Shown piece by piece: positions 28,201 to 41,200 of a stretch of DNA of 64,000 nt. The stretch covers positions 13,844,145 to 13,908,144 of the forward strand of contig CM022679.1 in the NCBI GenBank assembly GCA_012295275.1, read 5' to 3'. Both the position numbers and the translations under genes were made by a program. The DNA is from Chrysomallon squamiferum. Its lineage: Eukaryota > Mollusca > Gastropoda > Neomphalida > Peltospiridae. The notes beneath the pieces are model-generated. The model was not told where the DNA came from. It was given only the letters and a program-made list of their open reading frames with translations, and made no database searches. Each line of letters opens with the position of its first letter. Position 1 is the first letter of the stretch.

Positions 28201-31200
28201 TTCTTCAACATGTTTGTTTTTAAACTGATTTATTCTAACAGCCATATCTTACAACATTTATTATTTACTATTTTCTGCATAAAATAACTACTTTGTTATT
28301 AATTTCACTTGACTAACAAAAACACAACTGCTACTGAACTGAAGTGAAAGCCAGGCATATGTTAACATGTCTGATAATTATTAGGAAAGAAATGAAATGA
28401 CTGCAGTCTTCCTTTCTGCTAATGACATGAAACTGTGGACAGACAGAAGGACTTACGTGGCCCATTCTAATGGCTCAGCTTTGATTGCATGGTATATTGC
28501 TTTGATAACTTCTTTTGGAAAATTTTCTCCATCATTTAAATCAGCAAGGTTCTCAACAAACTCAGCACATGTCATCTTCCTTCCAACAAACTATAAAAAA
28601 AATAAAATAACAAAAATTATATTGTTTTAAACAAGCAAAGGCCTGAACAATACAAATGTAGGTTATTTCACCATTTATCGTTTGCGGGTTTTCCAATCAA
28701 AAAAATCAATTCATTATTATTATAATCAACAAAATTTAGCATTAGCAAGAAGTCTATAGAAAGTTGCTCTTCAGGTATTAATGTAAAATATTTTAAGGCT
28801 TTAATTACACTGTTCTGGTTTAAAGGAGAAATGATGTGATTTATTTAGTTACCTGTCCATGCAGGTCAGTGTTTAACAGCATTATTGCACAGGTCAGGGT
28901 GTGACAAGCATCTGAAATAAATAATTATAAATTTTTTACATTTACCAACCACAATGCAAATTTTTAAAATATATTAAATAAGACATAAGTATAAAGATGC
29001 ATATAGTGTGTATGTGTCTCAAATCTCACTATAATTTCAACCTCTGAACCTGGTGCTGGGTGCTATAACAAATTTGATTAAAAGTTATTAATACAAAGCA
29101 ATAGATATTATTTAAGTATATATGCAACCTACAAAGATTTTTAATCAGAGACATAGTAAATAATTAAATAATATAGTACAGTTACAGTCACGTACATAAC
29201 AGACTCTGACAAACTTTTGGTAATTTTTAAATTGGTAATGATTTAACTGATGATTGAGAGAACAATAAGCAGAAACACACCATCTGAATTGAAAGATCCT
29301 GGATTGCTTTCCATGTAAAATCGTGAAAAATGAGCCAGCACTCTTTCACGTTCCTGGGTCTCCCCACTCAAATTGCACTGTTTAAGAAATTTTCTCAGTG
29401 CAACATCTAATGTGTCACCCTTGATTTGAAAATACTTGAAATATTCTTCTGCAACCAACGTGCTGAAATCATTTCTGGAAAATAAATAAGAATAAAGGAA
29501 AAATATTTGGCTACCAAGTTGAATATTCACAGAAATAACAAAAATCTGTTGAAAGTTGATCTGTGGAATATAACTTAAAATCCAGTAGATACTCATCAGA
29601 TATATTACAGACAGCTTCCCAGACAGGAACAAATAGTGACACAAGACAATACACAGGTAAAAAACAGTTACTGTAAAAAACAACTATTTTTCAAAATGGC
29701 TATTTAGTTTATTTATATATTACTTATTAATATTAGTATTTTAGTAACCAAAACATATTTTCACACTTAACTGTCTTCCTTTATTCCCTATAAATATTTA
29801 ATGAAATTTAAGAATGTTATATAGACATATATATATATTTATACACAGGCACTTAATAAAATTCTATCCAACTGAAAACAGAAACCATTTTAATACATAT
29901 ATAAAACTTACTTTTTGGAAAGATGCCTGGAGATATCACCCTTTTTAAAACCATCCATATGATAAAGTCTTTTGGCAAGTCTAGCAGCAGATGGGCGGTC
30001 CACACTTTTCATTGGTTGGTGGTACACACTTCCAACATCAGACAAATCCAAATCAAACGAATTAAGAAGTTCAGAAGTTGGACTGCCCTCTGATTCTCCA
30101 TCTGAATTATCGTTATCACACGTAGATGAAGATTCAGGCTCAAGGTTTTGATGTGGCGGTTCAGAAACACCATTAACAACAGCACTACTGTCAACAGACA
30201 ACACATTATTTTGAATTCTGCTGTTATCTTTTAAAGCTTTGGGTTCTTCCAAGCTGATAAATCCAGGCATGAAAACTCGTTCACTTCCTTTTTCTTCTCG
30301 TTTTTCAGGGGAGCTGTGAAGACTTTTGGAAGCAGGCTCACTAACCTGTTCAGATGATGCTGCTGGACTGTTTGCACTACAGGCTAGCGTATCAAGAGAA
30401 TAGGAAATATTGTCATCTATATCAATATTAACTAATGCAAGACCTGATTCAGATTCCAAGTAGTTCTCATGACTCTTGCTTGTCCGAACCACTGACTGAG
30501 CTTGTTTTGGTGTGCCAGTTATTTTTTCTTCACTTTGGCTTGAGGTCATTACCGGCAGAGGGGCATCTTCAGAATTTGTAACTTCAGGTAGAGAAGAATA
30601 TTTGGTGGCATCTTCATCAGATCCAGAGCTCTGGCTGTCTTGCTGGACTCCAGAATCTCCTGAGCTGGGTATATTGTGTACATTTTTCTCCAGCTCGCCA
30701 TTAAGAGAGAGCACAACACCATCGTCTACTGGTCCTGTTTTGGAAGTGTCTGTTTGTGAAGTGGGTACCACTGGTAGTTCTTTATGAGGAGAATTTTGTT
30801 CAACAGTAGGTGTTTCAGCTAGTTTTTCAGTTATTGACATTACAAGAGCTTCACTGCAAGACGACGACTCTGATTGAGACATATCACTCAAATCTTCAGT
30901 GGTCGCAACAGGGGCCTTAACAATGTCGTTGTTGCCAATGATACTTTTAGTTGCAGGTGGCATAGGCGGATGATGAGTTTTACTCGATGGAATTTTGGAA
31001 GGACTAGCATTATGCAAACATGTATTGCCCAAATTACCTCCAAATAGATCTTCGCTGTTATTTTTTAATGATGGTGATTTGGTATTGTCTGTTCTAGGGG
31101 ATTTCTGATGTGGAGGAGTGGTTCGTATAATCATGTCTCCTGTCATTAAAAAAGTCTCAAAACCCTTGCCTTTCTGTCGCTGAGGAGATTCGTGTTTTGG

Positions 31201-31428
31201 TGTTGTTTCAATTATTATTCCATTTTCATGATAGTTCTGAATGTTGGATTCTACATGTTTTTTCACTGTACTTTCTGTTGTCTCTCTTTTAGAAACCTGT
31301 CCATTTGATGGTGAGGATTTTCGGACAAGGATCTGTGGACTTCTGACTGGAATCCTTGATGTTTTAACAGGCTGTGGTGGGCTCCTCACTGGTATAGGAA
31401 TTCGTGAAGGACTGGTCCGACTCGCCAT
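25263..31428 (-). CDS. PSD: EFA6/PSD-family Arf6 guanine nucleotide exchange factor
   Basis: The protein activates Arf6 at the plasma membrane and links it to cortical actin. Ten coding exons in transcript order: 29912-31428, 29281-29474, 28853-28911, 28457-28590, 27977-28076, 27590-27671, 26978-27206, 26428-26575, 26030-26173 and 25263-25520. Phases match throughout and give 954 aa. Residues 1 to about 480 are a disordered Ser/Pro-rich region in one long exon. The Sec7 domain starts at about 485 (SAARLAKRLYHMDGFKKGD). E544 in LSGETQERERVL is at the catalytic glutamic-finger position, and TCAIMLLNTDLHGQ is the second Sec7 signature. The PH domain is about 675-805 (KKGYVMRK, GRRGWKMF). A coiled-coil follows at 822-869. 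The start ATG at 31428 has a strong context (AAACATGG) and an in-frame TGA just upstream. Introns inside the Sec7/PH part are 0.1-0.8 kb. The last exon has an internal donor-like site that could give another C-terminus. Equally related to PSD, PSD2, PSD3 and PSD4. Confidence 0.95.
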
Positions 31429-31506
31429 GTTTGGCAAAACACTGCAGAAACTTCATCTACAAGCACATTTATGGTCAATCCATTCTATATAGGTTAACAG
31501 ACAGTT
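31429..31506 (-). other. 5'UTR part of the first EFA6/PSD coding exon
   Basis: The minus strand shows an acceptor, TTGTTTCTTTTCAG, just before base 31506. At least one upstream non-coding exon must therefore exist. The in-frame TGA in this 78-nt leader supports the ATG at 31428. Confidence 0.65.
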
Positions 31507-32369
31507 CTGAAAAGAAACAAAATTAATATGAAAAAGTGATTGATTTACAATTATAATAATTAACGTGATCCAAACATCATTATCTGTGTTTCAAATAAAA
31601 CTGATTAATAAAACATTGTACAGATTACTTTATTCTTATACATATAATTAGACTGAAATAATATTTTTGTACTGTCACTCGACTTACTCATTTAGTGACA
31701 TTAGTCACTTAGTGTCATCGAATTCTCACTTAATCAGTCAATAATAATAAAATAAAAAAAGTAGTATCGCAAACAGATCTCAACTCAAAGTACATACTTA
31801 GCCATTACATGGGACAAACAGGTAATATATCTTTGTGAAATATTTGTTTTGAAAAAATGTTAAATATTTGTATGAAGTTTAAAATACATGTTCTTAAAAT
31901 TATAGTTCAAAGTGAACACTGACAAGTGTGAGTGAGAGTGTGAAGACTTATCAAAACAATGGAAACATTTAATATAAGAAATCGATGTGTATCCAGTTGC
32001 ACTAATGCTTTCCATTATTTTAGTACTTGCCATTATGACAACGTAGAAATAAAATCGACTCAGCAATCCTTTTTATATACCCTTTTGCCACTAAAATGTA
32101 GAAATGAGAATTTACATATTAAAAATTTTCCTACTTCGACAAGAACTTCCGCTAATGGAGTACAGTTCTCGGAAAATAACGCGAGACCGCATTTGGCAAA
32201 AAAATAAAAATAAAAAAGCTTTAAACCGGTGTAACGTCACAAAAGTCTATTTACAATAGAAATATGTAGATACAGATATAAATAGAACTTATTATAAAGC
32301 AGTTTAAATCAAACTAATGCGTTAAGTGTTAGTATCACACACACACATGCACACACACGCGTAATCCGA

Positions 32370-32381
32370 TTATTATTATTA

Positions 32382-32438
<57 letters not shown>
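32370..32438. repeat. (TTA)n microsatellite
   Basis: A long, nearly pure TTA array upstream of both divergent genes. A short CA repeat (32336-32360) lies beside it. Confidence 0.9.
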
Positions 32439-32439
<1 letters not shown>

Positions 32440-32790
32440 GGCACTGTTTTCATTTGTTTATTTCTATTAGAATAAATTCAGTATTAAATTTTCACTTTAT
32501 ACATTATTTTTCTTAAACAGGTGAGAACTGTATTGGAAACTCAAACAAAGTTTAACATAAAGTGGTATCCATACCAGCTAGCATATTAAGATATTTGCTG
32601 TGAGCCACATGTGGGCTGCCTGATAATGATGACTATGATGACTGAACTATTTTCAGTTTGATTTATTAGTAATTAATTAATTAATTTATTAAATTTATTT
32701 TTGTAATATTTATTTTTATTTTATTGTATTTATAATGATGTGTATATTTTTAAATTTACTTTTTATTTATTCATTCATATGTTCTTTGGG

Positions 32791-32990
32791 ATTTCATTGT
32801 TTGGACTGATTGTTTCATTTTTTAAAAAGGTTTGTTCGGTACGTTGGTGAACAATCTTCTATTTTTCAAATAACAGGTTGCGTATTATTATCTATTCTTG
32901 GTATAGGGGTATCATGACTCAGCAGGTGACTCATTGTGCTTCCTTCAAGGTACATGACGGAAACGACGAGGAAATTCGAAGTGTCCTTTT
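32791..32990 (+). repeat. Interspersed repeat, copy A (partial)
   Basis: It shares GGTGAACA, ATTTTTCAAATAACA, ATCATGACTCAGCAGGTGACTCA and TTCAAGGTACA blocks with the copies at 53281-53730 and 59178-59460. It loses similarity after about 32960, so the 3' half (CAAATTTGAGTTTCCC) is missing. This is the most diverged of the four copies. Confidence 0.65.
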
Positions 32991-33373
32991 TAAATGCTGA
33001 TGCACCTGCACATTTCAATAAAAAAAAAAAAAAAAAAAAAAGCTATGGAGGGTTTGGGAACTTCAATCCCGACTTCTCGAAATTAACGTAGTTCATGTAC
33101 TGACCGAATGCGAATATCAAAGAACACTTTAGCATAACATCGCGTTAACAGCTTCGAAGCATTATCGTTTTAACGATTACTGTCGTAATATGTTACTCTA
33201 AATGATCCCATTTAGTGATTTACGTGAATATTTTCTTATATGATCTTTGTCTTCTTTATATAATATATATATTATCTGCAGAAAGTCCTATATATGTCTG
33301 GGTGTGTGCAATACATTTTAAATTCAGTAATTTGTATTTAACCTTGTTTTGTAATATTTATAAATCAACTAAC

Positions 33374-33409
<36 letters not shown>

Positions 33410-34713
33410 TAATAATAATAAAAAAAATGAAAAAGCATAATTTTACTGGATGCATTGTTACTGTTTTTTCACAAATGGCTTAAATGTTTATGTACTGACT
33501 TTTATTTTGAATGTTTATTTTGAAAGTTAAATAAAACATCTTGTCAATAGTTTGATCATGCACCATTTGCTCATTTAACATACATGTATTACATTATAAA
33601 ATAAATGTTGTTCAGTTATTTTATAGTGAAATATATTTCATAGTTTGGTTGTTATATATTTAGCTTACACCCAGTTTAAGTTTCTCTTTTATTTTATTAG
33701 TACTTCAGTCTTTTCTAATAATGAAAAATACTTTCATTCTGTCTTTTGTAACTGCAGTCATATCACTGCATATAGCGAAGACTAATTAAAAGTGTATTTA
33801 CGTATCTTGTATTATTAGGAAATTATTCTAGCTTATGGTGACAAAATATGATAAAAGGTATAAAATATTTAGGGCTGTCTTAATGAGCACAGCTATTAGA
33901 TTTTCCAATTTTATATTTAAACATAACTTTAAAGATTGCAAAGGAGAGGAACTGAACTAACACTATATTATAAAGGCAATTATCCGAAATTTGGAAGAAA
34001 TAAAAATTTCTGACATCTTTAACCATTGAATTGTCAGTAATTTCGATTCCTGTTAGGTCCTAGCATAAGTCAACACTAATCTATACAAAAGATTGATCGG
34101 CGACTTTCAGTAATATATATATTAAAAAAAAAAAAAAAAAAAAACAATATATATATAATACATACTTTTGAAATTCCTTTTTTTTTCTTTCTTTTTTTTA
34201 TTATAAATAAAGACTCTTTTATTATTATTATTCATCTCTATATCATTGTATGTTGAACAAAATTAAGGAAATAAATTTAAAACATTTACAAAATGCTGCA
34301 AAAAATATATAATTTATATTTGTAAAATATTTTTTGCGAAGCTAAATGTATTATTTCTTGATGTAATGACTTCACTTAACACTGTTCTCAAATAATAGTA
34401 TAATCTTCTTAAAGGTAAAATATTATACAAAGAATGTAATTACTACAGGTAAAAAAGGATGTATCTAAGCAGTTTTATTTGCAAACGATTTTTTAATACT
34501 TAAGTTCATTTTTAATATTCGCAGCCATTCTTTGTTAATAACAAAGGGTTACAACAAATTAGTCTGTTCAAAAATTGAAGTAACTTATTGCAGTTTTTAG
34601 CTTTTGCATAGTTATTATTACATTTTCATAGCGTATACAAACTGTTGTTGCTGTGGGATTTATTTATTTATTGTTTAATTTATTAAATATTCTAACTGAT
34701 TGACCAAATAGAT

Positions 34714-34744
<31 letters not shown>

Positions 34745-34959
34745 CTGTCAATTATTTGTTGGAATCTTCAATCAAACCGAATAAATTCAAATTATCTGTG
34801 TTTATGTATGCTTTTATATTAATGGATACAAAAAAATTATTTATATTTTTAGTATGCATATTTGTTTAAACATTTTAAATCATTTTAAAATGTTATTTAT
34901 ATTTCACCTTTTTCAATAGCATTATATTTATAATGATTATTATGTTTTGTGTATATCGT

Positions 34960-35137
34960 CCTGTCACTCAGTCGGATTCGGTTGTTGAGACCACATAAAT
35001 AAGATTTAAATAGGTCAGGTCACATTGTCATCGAGGGCATTTACGACTGCGTTTCGGTATTGTGGTTTCGTATTTGCGATAGGGTAATTTACGCAGTGTC
35101 TGTGGTGCAGAAGGGAGGGATTTTTAAGCAACTAAAC
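34960..35137 (+). promoter_or_regulatory. Probable promoter and 5'UTR of the S1P lyase gene
   Basis: A local rise in GC and CpG (GTCGGATTCGG, TCGAGG, TACGACTGCGTTTCGG, TTGCGATAGGG) sits directly upstream of the start codon in otherwise AT-rich DNA. This is typical of a housekeeping promoter. The exact start site cannot be read. Confidence 0.5.
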
Positions 35138-36733
35138 ATGGCCGAAGTTGTTAAGCAAGCAATGGTAAGTGCGATATATATTCGATATTAACATTTGTTT
35201 TTCAGCTTCTGGAAGATATTATTATTCATGCCAAAGCATATTCGTATATGAACAATTATTTACAGTATCAAAATTATTGTCCCATATAGATTTAGCAAAT
35301 GTCGATTGCCTTTCAAGTTATTTTATTGTTAAAAATATGAAACTCCAAAACAACAATTTCAGTTCGTCAAACTGTTTGAACAGTCCTTTGACATTACCCT
35401 TCCCGGGCCTGATACTTACTATTAATTTTATTGAACCAGTTAGATCAGATACTGATGTTCACTTTCAAGATAGATAAATAATTATATAATTAATATATAT
35501 AATCTGATGTCATCAAAATTCCCACGACCGCAGTCAGTCGGGCTGAATGGCAACCACAAGACAATTTGAAGAGATGCTTTTTTAAAAAATATTTCTAAAT
35601 CAAAATTGTTATTAAATACTGTCAATAAATTAGTAACAGAATTATAGTCCTGTATCTTTATTTAAACTTTGATCTATAGATTAAATATGACGGTCAAAGT
35701 AACAATGACCGATCATTCAGTGTTCTTTGTTCATAATCGGATACAAATAGTGAAATATTTGAAACGGATCATACAAAGTTATGTAGATAACTGTTCAAAG
35801 TCCACTCTTTAATTACATTCCTCAAAATTTATAAAGTTATATAGAACATTTAGAAAATAATAATTCTTAAATACTGATATAAATTAAATAGAGTTTTAAA
35901 ATGTTTTTATAAAAATAACATGGAATACATGTATCATTTTTGATGTAAGGATATACCACCATATTAACATAGTTGATACTTAATCCATTCATTCATTAAT
36001 ATAATATATAATTTTATATGTAGATGTTGCTTTAGAATACTGAATCACAGTGAATCAGGAAATTCTAATGAAACTTTCATGTAAATATAGTTTTGTAGTC
36101 ACTGTAAAAACATGTTATTTCTTTCTGTAAACATATAAAAATACATTTCAGTTTTATTACCTTCGTTTGCAAGAATTTTGACTTGATTGATAAAGTTTTG
36201 TCATAACAACATAAGATGAATGGTAGAGCATGAAAAAAATGCTGCATCAGTGTCAAGACTAAATTGATTTGCAAGGATTATAAAGCATTTATTTTTAGTA
36301 TTTTATTTACTGAAAACAAAATAATAATAATAATAAAATATGGATAATGACATTAATAATATAAAATGGGTGCTGCCATAACGCAAGTTGTTTAGATCAA
36401 CACTGTAAGAATTTTCTTTACAACAACAATCAGAATAAATTTGGCTAACAAATATTAAGCAGCCCTGATGTTTCATCTATGCACCACACAATTTTCTTTT
36501 CCTGATGTCTGACACAGTTTTTGTCTACACACTGAATGAATAAGTGGCATTTACAATTTCATTCATGTATTCTAAATTTTATAGTCATCTGTCCAGAACA
36601 GCATTCTAGCATTTCATTTGAAATGTCCTGACAGTGATATTACATACTTAAAATACATTAAGGTTACAGTACTGAATCGTCAAAACTAATTAATAAAAAA
36701 ACAAATTTATGTTGATTAAAATTTGCCTTTCTG

Positions 36734-36778
<45 letters not shown>

Positions 36779-38225
36779 ATAAAAATATCAAAATCAAAAT
36801 TAGTTGGCAAAAATTCTGAGAGAATTTTAATAAAATAAAAATAGAAACTACATACGGAATTTCTATCAAATATCCAGTTTTCCAGAATTTTTTTTCCTTT
36901 TTAAAAGTGTTATTGTAAATATTGAGAAATATATTCCACCATTAATTTTATGTAATGTAAGATTTATTATAAGCTTGGAAATATTCTGTTGTAGTGTGAT
37001 TGTTGTTATTTCTGCGTATATGTTAGGGTGAAATATTCTGTATTACAACAAAAATGAAATAAAAATGTTTGATTAACATTTCCTTTTGAAATAAAACTTC
37101 AGATTAGCAAACACGTGAAACATTTAGTTTCATCTCGGTTGTCAAACATTAATATCTGTCTGCATTGTTCTTGGACTGAAATACGTGAGAAGTAGTTACT
37201 TTATTTTATGCCTTCTTTTGCATGTTATTGCAGTTTAATTAAATGTTACTACCCCCTCAAGAAAAATCACAGTCATTAATTATTACTGTTATTACATAAT
37301 AATTGTCATACATCTTTAAATATAATTTGACTAAATTCTATAAAAGATACAAACATATTAATTTTTTTATTTTATTTTATTTTATTTTTTTAAGCTATAT
37401 TTTTATTTTTGGGAGGTAAAAAAAAAACATCTCAGAAAAATCAAAAGCCTAAGTTTCTATTTTTCAAAACTACTTTTCACACAGAACTTAATGTCATGTT
37501 GTTTGGGGTTTTTTGTATGTGTGCATTTGTATTACTAGATGAATGAGAAATATGTGTGATGTTTAAAAAATATATAATCTGCAATATGGGTGTAGTATCA
37601 GAAGAAATATCTTTGTAGGTTAGACCACTATACATTTTAACAGGCCTCACGTTTTCTGTACTGGCACATGTAACTGAAAATGATCTTTGAACTGTTGATC
37701 AGTCTTTACATAATACAGCAACATAAATTTCACTTGAGAAACAATAACATGACTAATTCAGCAGTATCAAAGTAATATATTGGTCAAGTGTGTTCTGACT
37801 GGGTCATTCAAATGACAGTTCTCCATAATATATTTTATTTTTAATTTGTTTTTATGTAACATACATTTTTATAATAATTATTAAGTGTCCTGAAGTTATT
37901 TTATTTTATTTTATTTTATTTTATTTTTATTTTTATTTTTATTTTTATTTTTATTTTTATTTTTTTTTTTTTTATTTTTATTTTAATTTTTATTTTTTTT
38001 AAATTTTTATTTTTTTATGTTATTTTTTTTTTTTTTTTTTTTTTTTATGTTATTTTATTCAGATAGAAATATAAAAATCAAATATGTTTGTCAGAATCTA
38101 AATATGCAGAAATATTTAACTGTCTAGCATATTTTATATTTTAAAGCATGGGTTGGCAACATTTTGGGCAGAGGGGTCCAGGCAGCTATGCACTGTTTTG
38201 GAGGAGGGCCAAGATATTAAATGTA

Positions 38226-38283
<58 letters not shown>

Positions 38284-41200
38284 GCCGATATTTCTCATTC
38301 TCAGTTCTGTCTTCAGTAATGAAGACCAAAAAGAATGCTATAAAGCAAAGCTGCTCTGGTCTGGATGTTTAAAGAAAAAATAATGAAGCTGATGTAATAA
38401 TTGGTGTCCAAGTATTCAGTTGGAGGCTGGACTAAAATCTTTTGCAGGTCGAATCAGCTGTCAGATATCTGTTAAAAGCCTATATCACCTGTTTTCATGG
38501 CCATGTAATAATTGTACACACAAAAGCAAGAAGTGGCCCTTTAGGCAGCAGTGCATAACATTTTGTTTTGTTTTTAATTCTGTGGTCCATAATAATATAT
38601 GACACTATATAAATGTGATTTAAAAATTTATAGGATGCTTTATTTTAAAACAAAAAACAAAATAATAATAATAAATAAAAAAATATAATTATTCCATCAA
38701 TTGTATTAAAATAAGTTATTTGAAGCCTGGAAATTATTATACGTTGTCATATATTTTTTATTGATCTTTTATTTTATTTTATTTTATTTTTTTGCAGAAA
38801 CCAGTGCTTCCAGTGTTAGAATTGATAAAAGAAGTGTTGAATTCGTTGGCCAAAAATAAAGAACCATGGCAGCTAATGATCTACACATGTGGAGCAACAC
38901 TGGCTACTGTGGCAACGTACCAGTTTATCTTTCAAGATGAACGTAAGGGACATTATTGAAAACATCAAATTACGATGGCTTGTTTAACATACTGTGATGT
39001 TACAAATTTGGAGTCAGACTAAAATTCATTGTTTAAAACAAAGGCTTGAACTATAACAAGTCATAAGATCAAATCTTGTTTGAACATCCATCCATTATAA
39101 TTTCCCATTCCAGATTGTTCCACCTATCAGGCATGGTATACATTTTCTTGTTTTGAGAAAATGCTTGTAATAGATTCCTTCTGTGTTACATTATTCATAG
39201 TGCAGAGTTACAGATTTTTCTCTCATAACGTCAGTGTGAAGAAGAAAGAAAAAACAGCTGTAACATAATTATTTGGCACGTCACATTAAAAATCTTCAAT
39301 TGTTCAAACTGGAATTTTTTAAGGTTTTAAGGTTTATATTTCAACAGACCTTGTTATGTGTCAAACTAATTTATTATTTATTTATTTATATTTTTGTCTT
39401 ATGTTTTTCATTTTAAATTTAATTGCAAAACTTAAAACATGTTTTGAGGTCTATCAGCATCTAAATCTATTTTCAAAAACTTCTTATAAAAATATTCTGT
39501 TCACTCGAGATCTGAAATAAAAATAAAAATAGATTTTTAATTTTTAAAATAAATAATTTTTAAGTAATTATTTAATTCAATGATTTTTTTACCAAAAAAA
39601 TAAAAACCATTTAATTGATACTGTTATTTGTTTAAATATTATTAATTACATGTTTAGTTTTATATACTTTTTTTAACTTTTTTTTTTTTCTTCACATAGC
39701 TGTCAAAGAACGTGCCAAAAGACAGTTTTTCAGGTTAATTCGGTATCTACCTGAAGTGAGAAAAATGATAGAAAAACAAAAGTCATCAACACTTAAAGAT
39801 ATTGAAAATCAGAAAAATGATCAGCTGCGAGGCAGTCCATATGTACAGAATCTTCCAAAACAAGGCTTAAGCAAGGTTAATATTTAGTTCCATTTTATTT
39901 TATTTTACATTAAACTTTTTATTATTTTATTTCAATTTTATCTAATATATATATTTTTTTTTTCTTCTTCTTCTTCTTAATAATCCATATCTACTACATT
40001 TAATATTTAATTCAATACTTTCTGCATTCTATTTATAATAATACTTTATTCCTTACAGTGTGTTTGAATATTTCATTTCTGTGTTTCTGTTACTGTTTTG
40101 TATTTAACTACAATAACCTATTGTAGATTTTTTTCTAATTTTATTTCAATATCTATTACATTTCATTTTGCATTTACTGTAGTTTTATATTTAATTTCTC
40201 TATTTTGTTATGTAGTTTTATTGTTCATTTCAATACAGTTGACTACAATTTTATATTAATTTCAATATTAATATATTATTGACTTCAGTCTTACATTTCT
40301 TTTCATTATTACCTACAGCATCTAACATTTCATTTTAATATTATCTGCTATAATTTTTCTTGTGTTATATTTCTTAACAGTTTTCAATTTTAATGCTTTT
40401 AGATGCACCTCATATGTAAATAGTAAAACATTTCTGCTTATTTATTATATAAAACTGGTCACCTTGGTGAGTGTAAGCTATGGAAAATGTTTTGTTATTA
40501 AAAAAATTGTTGCATTCTGATAGCATAACTGAGTACACACCTGGCTTATAAATTCAGAACATTTTTTCTTAGTCTGTACATAAAGTACACATTATTTATT
40601 GTGAACTGCATTGACTTAGTTCTAAAAGAATATTTAATGACAATTTTCCAGGCTGAACTTATGGAAGAATTACAGAAGTATAAGTCACTGGGTAAGTCTG
40701 CCTTCTTGAAACATAAAAATACTTTTAACTGTTGGAGTAATAAGCTTTAAACAGAATATATCAAAAATATTTAACTTATTACCATTCTAAATTATCAGTC
40801 TGATATTACCCCTAGAACATGGGTAAACAGTTGTCTGTATAAAATATGATTATTAAATAGTAAGAAAACAAGGGTTAAAGTTCTCTTTGTGGTGTGGGAC
40901 TGTGTTGATGTATTAAAACTAAGATTTTTCAAACAAAACAGTAAATGTATAAATTTTTCCTGAACAAATTAGAAATTATATAAAAGATTGTTCTGGTATG
41001 TTTGAATAATGAATGAAGAGATGTGTACAAAAAACATTCTGTGTTAAAAAAAGAAATCAAAACAATCTTAGTTCTCTTTTTTACAAACCTGATGGTTTAT
41101 ACAGTCATTAACAAGGATTCTCTTTTGCATATTATCTCAATTGTTTGGTTCTTTCTGTAGTAACAACTTGAAATGTTTTGAATGTCTTGTATTTTCAGAC

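Larger units (their letters stand above)
31507..34959. other. Intergenic region between EFA6/PSD and S1P lyase
   Basis: No coding exon was recognised. A relatively CpG-containing patch at about 32130-32240 (AACGCGAGACCGC, then GTAACGTCAC, a CRE-like motif) is a candidate promoter for the divergent EFA6/PSD gene. The rest holds a long TTA repeat, one copy of an interspersed repeat, and several poly-A/poly-T tracts (33020-33041, 34125-34144, 34713-34744). Confidence 0.45.

Noticed and set aside
30512-30787. Plus-strand open frame opposite the long EFA6/PSD exon
   Set aside because: The antisense shadow of a long coding exon; the minus-strand reading has Sec7-domain continuity and matching splice phases.
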